A stretch of DNA of 64,000 bases from CAVALG01 sp045576295 (GCA_045576295.1 JAZNGF010000035.1:1-64000); one strand, 5' to 3'; counted from the first letter of the stretch, positions 21,845 through 30,924 are shown. Translations and numbers: made by a program. Notes: generated by a model not told the origin, from the letters alone.

Positions 21845-24800
21845 GCGCACAGATATTAAAAAAGTAATGGTAATAGGCTCTGGCCCTATCGTAATCGGCC
21901 AGGCAGCAGAATTCGACTATGCGGGAACACAGGCCTGCTTAGCACTTAAAGAGGAAGGCTATGAGGTTGTTCTTGTTAACTCAAACCCTGCAACAATAAT
22001 GACCGACAAAGCAATTGCCGACAAGATTTATATGGAGCCGTTAACCCTTGAATATGTTGCAAAGATTATCCGCCGCGAGCGCCCCGATGCAATTGTTCCC
22101 GGCATTGGCGGCCAAACAGGCCTTAACCTTGCAATGCAACTTGAAAAGAAGGGTATTCTTGAAGAATGCCAGGTTGAACTGCTTGGAACCAGCAGCGACA
22201 GCATCGACTGCGCTGAAGACAGAGAACGCTTTAAAAACCTTTGCGAAGATTTAGGTGAGCCTGTTTTACCTTCAATCACATCGCACTCAATTGAAGAATG
22301 CTTTGAAGCCGCAAGAAAGATTGGCTTCCCCGTTGTTTTGCGCCCTGCCTTCACCCTTGGCGGAACAGGCGGCGGCTTTGCCGAAAACGAAGAAGAACTC
22401 TATGAGCTTGCTAAAAACGCACTTCGCCTTTCACCCGTAAGCGAAGTTTTGGTTGAAAAGAGCATTAAAGGCTATAAAGAAATTGAGTACGAAGTAATGC
22501 GCGACGCTAACGACACCGCCATTGCAATATGCAATATGGAAAATATCGACCCTGTTGGAATTCACACAGGCGACTCGGTTGTTGTTTGCCCTTGCCAAAC
22601 ACTTACCCACAAGGAATGCGCATTCCTTCGCGAGAGCGCACTTAAAATCATCCGCGCACTTAAAATCGAGGGTGGCTGCAACGTTCAGTTCGCGCTTGAC
22701 CCGCAATCGTTCGATTATTTCCTTATTGAGGTTAACCCCCGAGTTTCGCGTTCATCGGCGCTCGCATCAAAGGCAAGTGGCTACCCCATTGCAAGGGTTA
22801 CCGCAAAGGTTGCCGTTGGAATGACACTTGATGAAATTATGCTTTCCAACACACCTGCCGCATTTGAACCAACACTTGACTATGTTGTTACCAAAATGCC
22901 CCGCTTCCCCTTTGATAAGTTTGTTGATGCAAACAACAGCCTTTCAACCCAGATGAAGGCAACAGGCGAAGTTATGGCAATTGGCCGCAGCATTGAAGAA
23001 AGCCTTCTTAAAGCCGTTCGCTCGCTTGAAATCGGCGTTTGCCACCTTTATATGAAGAAGTTCGATTCATACACCGAAGATGAACTTTTACAGTATATCC
23101 GCACCGGAACCGACGACCGTTTTTATGCGATTGCAGAGCTTTTCCGCCGCGGAACCGACATTGGCCGAGTTTGCGATGCAACACAGATTGATATGTTCTT
23201 CCTTGAAAAACTTCGCCACATCACCGAGCTTGAAAACGAAGGTAAACAGAACCCGATGGATGCCGAAACACTTAAAAAGCTTAAAAAATACGGTTTTTCT
23301 GACAAGTATATAGCCCAGCTTTGGAATGTTAGCGAGCTTGACGTTTGGAACTTCAGAAGAGAAAGCGGCATAACACCTGTTTACAAAATGATTGACACCT
23401 GCGCCGGCGAATTCAAAAGCTACACCCCATACTTCTATTCAACCTATGAAACCGAAAACGAGCTTCAAATATCAGATAAGAAAAAAATTATCGTTTTAGG
23501 TTCGGGCCCCATCAGAATAGGCCAGGGCGTTGAGTTCGACTATTCAACAGTTCACGCAGTTATGACCATCAAGCAGATGGGCTGCGAAGCTATAATCATC
23601 AATAACAACCCCGAAACCGTATCAACCGACTACACCTGTTCTGATAAATTATATTTCGAGCCGCTCACTGTAGAAGATGTTATGAACATCATTGAGCTTG
23701 AAAAGCCCTATGGCGTTATTGCATCACTTGGCGGACAAACCGCAATTAACCTTGCAGAACCGCTTATGAACCGCGGCGTTAACATTATTGGCACAGGTGT
23801 TGAAGCTATCGACCGCGCCGAAAACCGCGACAGCTTTGAAAAACTTCTAAGCGAACTCGGAATCCCACAGCCACCCGGCCGCGCCGTTACAACAATTGAA
23901 GACGGCGTTAAAGCCGCTGCTGATATTGGCTACCCTGTTCTTGTTCGCCCAAGCTTTGTTCTTGGCGGACGCGCTATGCAGATTGTTGCAAACGAAGAAA
24001 TGCTTCGCCACTACCTTAAAACTGCGGTTGAAATCGATGCTGATCGCCCCGTTCTTGTTGACAGATATATTTCGGGTAAAGAGGTTGAAATCGACGCCGT
24101 TTGCGACGGAACCGACGTTTTCGCACCCGGTATTATGGAACTTGTTGAGCGCACTGGCGTTCACTCGGGCGACTCGATAAGCGTTTATCCAACCTTCAGC
24201 ATTTCACAAAAGGTTAAAGATACTATTCTTGACTACACCAAGAAATTAGGCCTTGGAATTGGCATTGTTGGCCTATTCAACATTCAGTTTATTGTTGATG
24301 CAAACGAAGATGTTTACGTAATCGAAGTAAACCCGCGTTCTTCAAGAACCGTTCCATTCCTTTCAAAATCAACAGGCTACAACCTTGCCGACATTGGAAC
24401 ACTTGTAATTTTAGGCCATTCACTTAAAGACCAGGGCTTCACAACATCTTACCCCGAAGAAAAGCCAAGATGGTATGTTAAAACTCCTGCCTTCTCGTTC
24501 TCGAAACTTCGCGGGCTTGATGCCTACCTTTCACCCGAAATGAAATCAACAGGTGAAGCTATAGGTTACGACGACAGCATGACCCGCGCGCTTTACAAAT
24601 CACTTCGTGCATCGGGTATGAGCGTTGTGAACTACGGCACAGTGCTTGTAACCATCAACGATAGCGACAAAGAGGAAGCACTTCCCCTTATTAAGCGTTT
24701 TTATGATATGGGCTTTAACATTGAAGCCACAAGCGGCACAGCCCAGTTCTTAAAAGAGCACGGCATTCGCACAAGAATTCGCAAGAAGATAAGCGAAGGC

Positions 24801-25010
24801 AGTGAAGAAATTTTAGATTCTATCCGCCAAGGCTATGTAAGCTATGTTATCAACACGCGTGATGTTAACTCTTCGGGCGTACTGTCAGACGGGTATGAAA
24901 TTCGCCGCTGCGCCTGCGAAAACAACATCACCACCTTTACTTCACTCGACACTGTAAAGGCGCTCTTAGATGTTCTTGAAGAAACAACAATGAAGGTTTC
25001 GGAAATTTAG
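21837..25010 (+). CDS. carB: Carbamoyl-phosphate synthase large subunit
   Basis: Makes carbamoyl phosphate from bicarbonate, ammonia and two ATP, feeding pyrimidine and arginine synthesis. The 1057 residues show the expected internal duplication: two ATP-grasp halves, each opening with a nucleotide-binding Gly-rich strand (VMVIGSGPIVIGQAAEFDYA and IIVLGSGPIRIGQGVEFDYS), with EVNPRVSRSSAL and EVNPRSSRTVPF at the metal-binding sites. The C-terminal ~140 residues form the allosteric MGS domain (MKSTGEAIGYD onwards). It overlaps carA by 8 nt, so subunits are coupled. Confidence 0.97.
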   Translation: MPKRTDIKKVMVIGSGPIVIGQAAEFDYAGTQACLALKEEGYEVVLVNSNPATIMTDKAIADKIYMEPLTLEYVAKIIRRERPDAIVPGIGGQTGLNLAMQLEKKGILEECQVELLGTSSDSIDCAEDRERFKNLCEDLGEPVLPSITSHSIEECFEAARKIGFPVVLRPAFTLGGTGGGFAENEEELYELAKNALRLSPVSEVLVEKSIKGYKEIEYEVMRDANDTAIAICNMENIDPVGIHTGDSVVVCPCQTLTHKECAFLRESALKIIRALKIEGGCNVQFALDPQSFDYFLIEVNPRVSRSSALASKASGYPIARVTAKVAVGMTLDEIMLSNTPAAFEPTLDYVVTKMPRFPFDKFVDANNSLSTQMKATGEVMAIGRSIEESLLKAVRSLEIGVCHLYMKKFDSYTEDELLQYIRTGTDDRFYAIAELFRRGTDIGRVCDATQIDMFFLEKLRHITELENEGKQNPMDAETLKKLKKYGFSDKYIAQLWNVSELDVWNFRRESGITPVYKMIDTCAGEFKSYTPYFYSTYETENELQISDKKKIIVLGSGPIRIGQGVEFDYSTVHAVMTIKQMGCEAIIINNNPETVSTDYTCSDKLYFEPLTVEDVMNIIELEKPYGVIASLGGQTAINLAEPLMNRGVNIIGTGVEAIDRAENRDSFEKLLSELGIPQPPGRAVTTIEDGVKAAADIGYPVLVRPSFVLGGRAMQIVANEEMLRHYLKTAVEIDADRPVLVDRYISGKEVEIDAVCDGTDVFAPGIMELVERTGVHSGDSISVYPTFSISQKVKDTILDYTKKLGLGIGIVGLFNIQFIVDANEDVYVIEVNPRSSRTVPFLSKSTGYNLADIGTLVILGHSLKDQGFTTSYPEEKPRWYVKTPAFSFSKLRGLDAYLSPEMKSTGEAIGYDDSMTRALYKSLRASGMSVVNYGTVLVTINDSDKEEALPLIKRFYDMGFNIEATSGTAQFLKEHGIRTRIRKKISEGSEEILDSIRQGYVSYVINTRDVNSSGVLSDGYEIRRCACENNITTFTSLDTVKALLDVLEETTMKVSEI

Positions 25011-25034
25011 TTTTTCGGCTGAATGGAGATTATA

Positions 25035-25775
25035 ATGAAACAAGAATTTTTTACGGTTGAATCAACAAGATTCCTTGCTAAAAACACCTTTGAAACGGTG
25101 CTTGCAGGCAATACCGACGGCATAAGGCCCGGGCAGTTTGTTAACATTATGCTATCTGGCAAATACCTGCGCCGCCCCATTTCGGTTTGTAATTCTGAGG
25201 CAGGAAAGCTCACTATTGTTTACAAAACCGTGGGAGATGGCACCAAGGCTTTAAGCGAAGTAAAAATCGGCGAAAAGCTCGATTTATTAACACAACTTGG
25301 AAATGGATACGATTTAAGTACTAGCGGAGATACCCCCCTGCTTATCGGCGGAGGGGTTGGCATACCGCCGCTTTATATGCTTTGCAAGGAACTTTTAAAA
25401 AAGGGCGTTACACCCAGCGTTATTTTAGGTTTTAATTCTGCCGATGAGGTTTTTTATGAAGAAGAATTCTCGGCTCTTGGAGTTCACGTTTACATCGCAA
25501 CGGCCGACGGCAGCCGTGGAACAAAAGGTTTTGTTACCGATGTTATGAAAAACCTTAATTATTCATACTTTTACACCTGTGGGCCAATGCCTATGTTTAG
25601 GGCAATAAATGCAGTTGCCACAACCGAAGGGCAGTTAAGCTTTGAAGAGCGAATGGGCTGCGGCTTTGGCGCATGCATGGGCTGCAGCTGCAAAACACTA
25701 ACAGGCAATAAGCGCATTTGCCGCGAAGGCCCCGTTATGAAAAGGAGCGAGATAATATGGCAGACACAAGAGTAA
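25035..25775 (+). CDS. pyrK: Dihydroorotate dehydrogenase B, electron transfer subunit
   Basis: FAD and 2Fe-2S protein that carries electrons from PyrD to NAD. The 246 residues have the ferredoxin-reductase-like N-terminal FAD domain (RPISVCNSEAGKL), an NAD-binding domain (PLLIGGGVGIPPLYML) and the C-terminal iron-sulfur loop GCGFGACMGCSCKT, with a fourth Cys in RICREGP. The start at 25035 is set by ATGGAGATTATA; an in-frame ATG at 25023 is within that site. The 3' end overlaps pyrD by 19 nt. Confidence 0.95.
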   Translation: MKQEFFTVESTRFLAKNTFETVLAGNTDGIRPGQFVNIMLSGKYLRRPISVCNSEAGKLTIVYKTVGDGTKALSEVKIGEKLDLLTQLGNGYDLSTSGDTPLLIGGGVGIPPLYMLCKELLKKGVTPSVILGFNSADEVFYEEEFSALGVHVYIATADGSRGTKGFVTDVMKNLNYSYFYTCGPMPMFRAINAVATTEGQLSFEERMGCGFGACMGCSCKTLTGNKRICREGPVMKRSEIIWQTQE

Positions 25776-26668
25776 CCCTTGGCGGCATCGAACTGCAAAA
25801 CCCTGTTATCCCCGCGAGCGGAACCTTTGGCTACGGGCGCGAGTTTGTCGAGCTTTACGATATTAGCATTTTAGGCTCAATCTCACTTAAGGGAACAACA
25901 CTTGAGCCGCGCTTTGGCAACCCAACACCCAGAATTGCCGAATGCCCAAACGGAATGCTTAACAGCGTTGGGCTTCAAAACCCCGGAATTGAAGCGGTTT
26001 TACGCGATGAAATTCCAAACCTTAAAAAGATTTACGGAAAACCCGTTGTGCTTAATGTTGGCGGCTTTAGCGAAGAAGAATTTGCAAAGGTTTGCGCCGC
26101 AGCCGACAAGGAAGACAGCATTGGCATAATTGAACTTAACATAAGCTGCCCCAACCTTCACGCAGGCGGCAAAAACTTCGGCGTTTCGGCCGAGGGCGCA
26201 ACCCGCGCAACCCGCGCAGCAAAATCGGCAACAAGCAAACCCGTTTTTGTAAAGCTCACCCCCAATGTTACCGACATAACCGAAATCGCCGTTGCCTGTG
26301 AAGAGGCAGGGGCCGATGGCATCAGCCTTATAAACACACTGCTTGGAATGAGAATTGACCTTAAAACCAACAAGCCTGTGCTTTATAACAAAATGGGCGG
26401 TTTTTCAGGCCCTGCAATACTTCCTGTTGCACTTCGCATGGTTTACCAGGTTTATGAAGCGGTTAAAATCCCGATTATCGGCATGGGCGGCGTTTCTACT
26501 GCGGCCGATGTTATCGAAATGATGTTAGCAGGCGCCACCGCAGTTCAGGTAGGGGCTGCAAACCTTGTGAACCCCTTTGCCTGCCGCGATATTATAAACG
26601 ACCTGCCCCACACTATGGAGCAGTATGGAATAAACAGTTTAACTGAAATTATAGGAGGAGCACACTAA
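25757..26668 (+). CDS. pyrD: Dihydroorotate dehydrogenase B, catalytic subunit
   Basis: Oxidises dihydroorotate to orotate with FMN; paired with PyrK, it uses NAD. The 303 residues include PVIPASGTFGYGREF, the active-site loop with Cys in ELNISCPNLHAGG (about residue 130), KLTPNVTDI, and the FMN phosphate site GMGGVSTAADVIEMMLAGA. The Cys base is the class 1 signature, as opposed to Ser in the quinone-linked class 2. The start at 25757 has GGAGCGAGATAAT before it and overlaps pyrK. Confidence 0.96.
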   Translation: MADTRVTLGGIELQNPVIPASGTFGYGREFVELYDISILGSISLKGTTLEPRFGNPTPRIAECPNGMLNSVGLQNPGIEAVLRDEIPNLKKIYGKPVVLNVGGFSEEEFAKVCAAADKEDSIGIIELNISCPNLHAGGKNFGVSAEGATRATRAAKSATSKPVFVKLTPNVTDITEIAVACEEAGADGISLINTLLGMRIDLKTNKPVLYNKMGGFSGPAILPVALRMVYQVYEAVKIPIIGMGGVSTAADVIEMMLAGATAVQVGAANLVNPFACRDIINDLPHTMEQYGINSLTEIIGGAH

Positions 26669-26669
26669 T

Positions 26670-27368
26670 ATGGGAAAAGACGTTATGATAGCTTGCGACT
26701 TTTCGAGCGCAAAAGAAACTATCGAATTTTTAGACAAGTTTACAGGCAGAAAGCCTTTTGTTAAAATCGGAATGGAGCTTTTTTATGCCGAAGGCCCCGA
26801 AATCATTAAACAGATTAAAAGCCGCGGCCACAAAATATTTTTAGATTTAAAACTTCACGATATACCGAACACCGTTAAAAAAGCAATGAACGTTTTATCG
26901 AAGCTCGATGTTGATATGTGCAACCTTCACGCCGCAGGAACATCGGCTATGATGAAGGCAGCAATTGAGGGCTTAACAAGAGAAGACGGCACCCGCCCCC
27001 TGCTTGTTGCTGTTACACAGCTTACTTCAACCGATGAAGCACGTATGCAAAACGAACTTCTTATTAACGAAACAATGGAAAACACCGTTGTGAAATATGC
27101 GCAGAACGCAAAAGCATCGGGCCTTGACGGCGTTGTTTGCTCACCGCTTGAAGCAGGCCTTGTTCACGAAAACTGTGGCAAAGGATTTGTAACCGTAACC
27201 CCCGGAATTCGCTTCGCGGGGGACAGCGTTGGCGATCAGTCGCGCATTACAACCCCATTAAAGGCAAAAGAAATCGGCTCTGACTATATTGTTGTTGGCC
27301 GTTCTATTACCGCAGCAGAAGACCCGGTTGCTGCATACAACCGCTGTGTTGAAGAATTTATTGACTAA
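26670..27368 (+). CDS. pyrF: Orotidine 5'-phosphate decarboxylase
   Basis: Final step to UMP. The 232-residue protein is a standard group I enzyme: ACDFSSAKETIEFL at strand 1, the catalytic Asp-x-Lys-x-x-Asp in IFLDLKLHDIPNTV (about 60-70), TQLTSTD, and the phosphate loop VTPGIRFAGDSVGDQSRI. Starts one nt after pyrD with GGAGGAGC before the ATG. Confidence 0.96.
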   Translation: MGKDVMIACDFSSAKETIEFLDKFTGRKPFVKIGMELFYAEGPEIIKQIKSRGHKIFLDLKLHDIPNTVKKAMNVLSKLDVDMCNLHAAGTSAMMKAAIEGLTREDGTRPLLVAVTQLTSTDEARMQNELLINETMENTVVKYAQNAKASGLDGVVCSPLEAGLVHENCGKGFVTVTPGIRFAGDSVGDQSRITTPLKAKEIGSDYIVVGRSITAAEDPVAAYNRCVEEFID

Positions 27369-27389
27369 TTAAAACATAAGGAGAAAGTT

Positions 27390-28037
27390 ATGAACGGAAA
27401 TGTTAAAACACTCATAGCAAAAGACTTACTTTCAATCAAGGCTGTATTTTTAAGCCCTAACGAACCCTTCACATGGGCAAGCGGCATTAAAAGCCCCATT
27501 TACTGCGATAACCGCTTAACACTTACAGCGCCCGAGGTTAGAAACGACATTGAAAACGCACTTGCAGAATCGGTGAAGGCTAACTTCCCCGAATGCGAAG
27601 TTCTTATGGGAACATCAACTGCAGGTATTGCTCACGCCGCTATCACAGGCCACATTTTAGGGCTTCCTATGGGCTATGTTCGCGGTTCAAGCAAAGATCA
27701 CGGCCGCCAGAACAGAATTGAAGGCAGGCTTGAAAAGGGCCAAAAGGTTGTTGTTGTTGAAGACCTTATTTCAACAGGCGGCAGCGTTATCGACGTTGTT
27801 GAAGCGCTTCGCGAAGCAGGCGCCGAGGTTCTTGGCATTGTTAGCATCTTCACCTATGGCATGAAAAAAGGACTTGAAAGGCTTGCAGCCGCTAATGTTA
27901 CAAACTACAGCTTAACCGATTTCGACGAAATCGTTGCAGTTGCCGCCGCTGAAGGCTACATTGAAGAAGGCGACACCGCAAGGCTTAAGGCATTCCGCGA
28001 CAACCCGTCTGACGAGTCGTGGATAGGTGGCAAATAA
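27390..28037 (+). CDS. pyrE: Orotate phosphoribosyltransferase
   Basis: Joins orotate and PRPP to form OMP. The 215 residues show the PRPP-binding motif VVVVEDLISTGGSVIDVV (about residues 118-135), the flexible loop KDHGRQNRIEG with catalytic basic residues, and GTSTAGIAHAAI before it. Separated from pyrF by 21 nt with AAGGAGAAAG as ribosome binding site. Its TAA overlaps the pyrB ATG by one base. Confidence 0.96.
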   Translation: MNGNVKTLIAKDLLSIKAVFLSPNEPFTWASGIKSPIYCDNRLTLTAPEVRNDIENALAESVKANFPECEVLMGTSTAGIAHAAITGHILGLPMGYVRGSSKDHGRQNRIEGRLEKGQKVVVVEDLISTGGSVIDVVEALREAGAEVLGIVSIFTYGMKKGLERLAAANVTNYSLTDFDEIVAVAAAEGYIEEGDTARLKAFRDNPSDESWIGGK

Positions 28038-28951
28038 TGAGAAGCCTTATAGACATTAGGGAGCTTTCGGCTGAAGAGATTAACAGCCTTATAGACTGCG
28101 CTAAAGATATTATCGCAAACCCCGAAAAATACAGCGAAAAATGCAAGGGTAAAAAGCTGGCATCGCTGTTTTTTGAACCGTCAACCAGAACCCGCCTTAG
28201 CTTTGAGGCGGCTATGTATGAGCTTGGCGGCAATGTTCTTGGCTTTTCAGAAGCAATGAGCAGCTCTGCCGCAAAGGGCGAAAGCGTTGCCGACACGGCT
28301 AAAACAGTTAGCTGTTACGCCGATATTATTGCAATGCGCCACCCGAAAGAGGGCGCTCCGCTTGTGGCTTCGATGAACGCATCAATCCCCGTTATAAACG
28401 CGGGCGACGGCGGCCACAACCACCCAACCCAAACCCTTGCCGACCTTTGCACAATAAGCCTTGAAAAAGGCAGGCTACACGACCTAAAGGTGGGCTTCTG
28501 CGGTGACTTAAAGTTTGGCCGCACAGTTCATTCGCTAATTTCGGCCCTTTCAAGGTACACAGGAATTAAGGTTTACCTTATTTCGCCCGAAGAACTTAAA
28601 CTGCCAAGCTATATTAAAAACGGCGTGCTTCAAAAATGCGGCATTGAATACGTTCAAACAACCGATTTAGACAGTGTTATCGGCGAGCTTGACATTTTAT
28701 ATATGACAAGGGTTCAGCGCGAACGCTTCTTCAGCGAAGAGGAATATTTGCGCCTTAAAGACAGTTACATTTTAACCGAAGAAAAACTTTTAGGCGCGAA
28801 GGAAGACCTTTGCATTATGCATCCGCTGCCGCGCGTTAACGAAATTTCGGTTGGAATTGACAACGATAAAAGGGCTTGCTACTTTAAGCAGGTGCTTTAC
28901 GGCAAGTATATGAGAATGGCGCTTATTATGATGCTTTTGGGGGTGGAATAA
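28037..28951 (+). CDS. pyrB: Aspartate carbamoyltransferase catalytic subunit
   Basis: Second pathway step: carbamoyl phosphate plus aspartate to carbamoyl aspartate. The 304 residues contain the carbamoyl-phosphate loop FFEPSTRTRLSFEAAM (about 47-62), NAGDGGHNHPTQTLADL and, near the C terminus, MHPLPRVNEIS. The start at 28037 (TAATG overlap) is chosen over an earlier in-frame start within pyrE. The adjacent pyrI suggests the E. coli-like catalytic-regulatory holoenzyme. Confidence 0.96.
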   Translation: MRSLIDIRELSAEEINSLIDCAKDIIANPEKYSEKCKGKKLASLFFEPSTRTRLSFEAAMYELGGNVLGFSEAMSSSAAKGESVADTAKTVSCYADIIAMRHPKEGAPLVASMNASIPVINAGDGGHNHPTQTLADLCTISLEKGRLHDLKVGFCGDLKFGRTVHSLISALSRYTGIKVYLISPEELKLPSYIKNGVLQKCGIEYVQTTDLDSVIGELDILYMTRVQRERFFSEEEYLRLKDSYILTEEKLLGAKEDLCIMHPLPRVNEISVGIDNDKRACYFKQVLYGKYMRMALIMMLLGVE

Positions 28952-29383
28952 TTGAACATTGACTCAATTAAAAACGGCATAGTTATCGACCATATTACTG
29001 CAGGCCGCGGAATGGAGATTTACAGGCTTTTGAATTTAGAAGAGCTTGACTGCCCCGTTGCCATAATCAAAAATGTGTTGAGCGCCAAGGCAGGAAAAAA
29101 AGATATTATCAAGATCGACAGTGAGATGCCGATTGATTTTAACCTGTTAGGCTATGTTGACCCAGGCATCACAGTTAACATTATTAAAGATTCAAAGGTT
29201 GCCGAAAAGGTGCACCCAACCCTTCCAACAAGGCTCACAGGGGTTTTAAAATGCAAAAACCCCCGTTGCATTACCTCAACCGAGCAGGAGCTGCAACAGA
29301 TTTTCTATCTTGACGACAGCAACAACGCAATTTACCGTTGCCTATACTGCGAATCTAAAAGCGATAAAATGTTTAATAAATAA
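28952..29383 (+). CDS. pyrI: Aspartate carbamoyltransferase regulatory subunit
   Basis: Allosteric subunit that binds ATP/CTP and holds PyrB trimers together. The 143 residues match the family, with a zinc site formed by CKNPRC and CLYC near the C terminus. The start is TTG, immediately after the pyrB stop with GGGGGTGG upstream, indicating coupled translation. The N-terminal effector domain begins NIDSIKNGIVIDHITAGRG. This is the last gene of the operon. Confidence 0.94.
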   Translation: MNIDSIKNGIVIDHITAGRGMEIYRLLNLEELDCPVAIIKNVLSAKAGKKDIIKIDSEMPIDFNLLGYVDPGITVNIIKDSKVAEKVHPTLPTRLTGVLKCKNPRCITSTEQELQQIFYLDDSNNAIYRCLYCESKSDKMFNK

Positions 29384-29399
29384 TATTTTCGTGCAAACA

Positions 29400-29441
29400 A
29401 ACCCCGTGTGTTGCTAACCTGTAACACGCGGGGATTTTAAA
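29400..29441 (+). terminator. Terminator of the pyr operon
   Basis: ACCCCGTGTGTT pairs with AACACGCGGGG around ~9 nt, followed by ATTTTAAATTTT. Confidence 0.85.
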
Positions 29442-29574
29442 TTTTACTGAACTAATTATAAATATTAAAATGCAATAGAAAGTATCAGCATTTCAAGTAA
29501 GCAAACACGCAATAAAAATACGCAAATTTTGCATTCCAACCGAAAACTAAATATACAATTTTTGCATAAAATTA

Positions 29575-29603
29575 TTGCCTAATACATAAAATAGTGATAT
29601 AAT
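29575..29603 (+). promoter_or_regulatory. Promoter of the MntA/HepT pair
   Basis: TTGCCT and TATAAT with a 17-nt spacer, 17 nt before the coding start. The short leader and the HTH in the first product suggest self-repression. Confidence 0.7.
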
Positions 29604-29620
29604 ACGTATGAGGTGATGTT

Positions 29621-30091
29621 ATGACATTACGAGAACTTAGAAAAATCAAAGGGATAACACAGCAAGAAGCCGCAGATTATGTAGGGGTGCCATTAAGGAC
29701 TTACTCTAATTATGAAAACGATCCTCAAAAGCAGTCCAGCATTAAATATAAGTATATAATGGAAAAACTATATACCCACGGATATATCGATGAAGAAAAC
29801 GGGGTGCTGACATTAGAAGAGATCAAAAAGACCTGTGTAAATATTCTTTCCAAATATCCTGTTGAATATTGCTATTTGTTTGGGTCATACGCAAAGGGCA
29901 ACGCAAAACCATCAAGTGATGTGGATTTACTAATCCACACCACTCTTTCAGGATTAAAGTTCTACGGTTTGGTTGAAGAACTGCGCGAACAGTTGAAGAA
30001 AAAGGTTGATGTGCTTGACCAAAAACAAATAATGGGTAACTTTGAACTTACAAATGAAATACTGAAGGATGGCGTAAAGATTTATGGATAA
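29621..30091 (+). CDS. XRE-MNT nucleotidyltransferase fusion antitoxin (MntA type)
   Basis: A 156-residue fusion. Residues 1-60 form an XRE HTH (ITQQEAADYVGVPLRTYSNY); residues 65-156 form a minimal nucleotidyltransferase with the exact GS-x10-D-x-D motif (Gly88-Ser89, Asp100, Asp102) in FGSYAKGNAKPSSDVDLLI. In characterised HepT/MntA systems MntA neutralises HepT by adding AMP to a Tyr. The N-terminal DNA-binding domain means that one protein probably both silences the toxin and represses the operon. It overlaps the HEPN gene by 8 nt. Confidence 0.88.
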   Translation: MTLRELRKIKGITQQEAADYVGVPLRTYSNYENDPQKQSSIKYKYIMEKLYTHGYIDEENGVLTLEEIKKTCVNILSKYPVEYCYLFGSYAKGNAKPSSDVDLLIHTTLSGLKFYGLVEELREQLKKKVDVLDQKQIMGNFELTNEILKDGVKIYG

Positions 30092-30419
30092 TATAAAAAA
30101 TGACGCTTACTATATTAAGAAAATGCTAAAGGACATTAAGTTTATTATAAATAACACAAAGGGAATAACACTTGACGAGCTTGAAGCAAACGAGGTGCTG
30201 TGCGACTCTGTTCTTTTTCGTTTGATACAAATCTCTGAAAACTCAGTGAAACTTACCCCTGATTTTAAGGCAAGGCACAACGATATTCCTTGGCAGGCCA
30301 TCAAGGGTATGAGAAACAAAATTGTTCACGAATACGGCGATGTTGAGTTTGATATTGTTCATCAAACAGTTACAGAGGATATACCCGAAATTTGTAAGAA
30401 GCTTGACAGTCTTGTGTGA
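30084..30419 (+). CDS. HepT-like HEPN toxin ribonuclease
   Basis: A 111-residue all-helical HEPN (DUF86) protein. The R-x4-H-x-Y motif is complete in MRNKIVHEYGDV (Arg77, His82, Tyr84): Arg and His cleave RNA, and Tyr is the site that MntA AMPylates in the studied pair. N-terminal stretch YYIKKMLKDIKFII and RLIQISENSVKL fit the family. It overlaps the antitoxin gene by 8 nt, with translation coupled so that antitoxin comes first. Anti-phage or plasmid-stability roles are known for relatives. Confidence 0.88.
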   Translation: MDNIKNDAYYIKKMLKDIKFIINNTKGITLDELEANEVLCDSVLFRLIQISENSVKLTPDFKARHNDIPWQAIKGMRNKIVHEYGDVEFDIVHQTVTEDIPEICKKLDSLV

Positions 30420-30476
30420 TTGTTTTATAAGGAAATGATAACCAAGATTGCAGAAGTATGTGTTTAAATTATTTTG

Positions 30477-30505
30477 TTGTAAAAGCGTTAAAAGTGTGAT
30501 AAAAT
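30477..30505 (+). promoter_or_regulatory. Promoter of long-hairpin RNA, copy 2
   Basis: TTGTAA and TAAAAT with a 17-nt spacer. Seven nt past the -10 is 30512, the first base of the long base stem. Confidence 0.75.
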
Positions 30506-30511
30506 AAACTC

Positions 30512-30672
30512 ACCACACAAATCATTATAGGCGTATTACAAGAGAATGTTTTTTGTTTCGGCAAAAACACATTCTCCGCTTGTGCATTCCTTGTGATATG
30601 CCAAAAGATTTGTGTGGTAACAATCTGGAGCTATGTGTTTTTCGGTGCGTAGCTTCGGTTGCGCACTTTTTT
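30512..30672 (+). ncRNA. Long-hairpin attenuator RNA, copy 2
   Basis: Base stem ACCACACAAATC (30512-30523) with GATTTGTGTGGT; second stem GGCGTATTACAAG with CTTGTGATATGCC (13 bp, two wobbles); apical hairpin GAGAATGT/ACATTCTC. Then linker AA, CAATCTGGAGCTATG (30621-30635), and terminator GTGCGTAGC-TTCG-GTTGCGCAC with T6 (30667-30672). The arm GGAGCTATG (30627-30635) can form nine pairs, two of them wobble, with CGTAGCTTC (30648-30656), which includes most of the terminator's 5' arm. The start codon follows after 18 nt. Confidence 0.8.
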
Positions 30673-30690
30673 GTTTTTACGAGGTATTAA

Positions 30691-30924
30691 ATGAAAGACA
30701 AGTCAGAGATTTACAAAACATTCGGCAAAAGATTAAAGGCAATAAGAAAAGAACTTAAAATGACTCAGATTGATTTTTCGAAGCACTTGTCGATAGATAG
30801 AAGCCTTTACACAAAGTATGAAACCGGAGCATCTATGCCACCCGGCTATAAGCTATATGAAATGGCTAAAAATCTTGGTGTATCAACTGATTTTTTATTA
30901 GGGCTTAACGATAATGATAATTAG
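30691..30924 (+). CDS. Small XRE regulator behind RNA copy 2
   Basis: A 77-residue protein made of a single XRE HTH (MTQIDFSKHLSIDRSLYTKY, about residues 25-44) with GLNDNDN at the C terminus. It is a clear paralogue of the 35233-35475 product: both share LYTKYET, MTQ, DFLLG/DFLFG and an NDN tail. It begins 18 nt after the T-tract of the leader RNA; ACGAGGTATTAA is the ribosome binding site. The target is unknown; the adjacent MntA/HepT and ABC genes are candidates by proximity only. Confidence 0.85.
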   Translation: MKDKSEIYKTFGKRLKAIRKELKMTQIDFSKHLSIDRSLYTKYETGASMPPGYKLYEMAKNLGVSTDFLLGLNDNDN

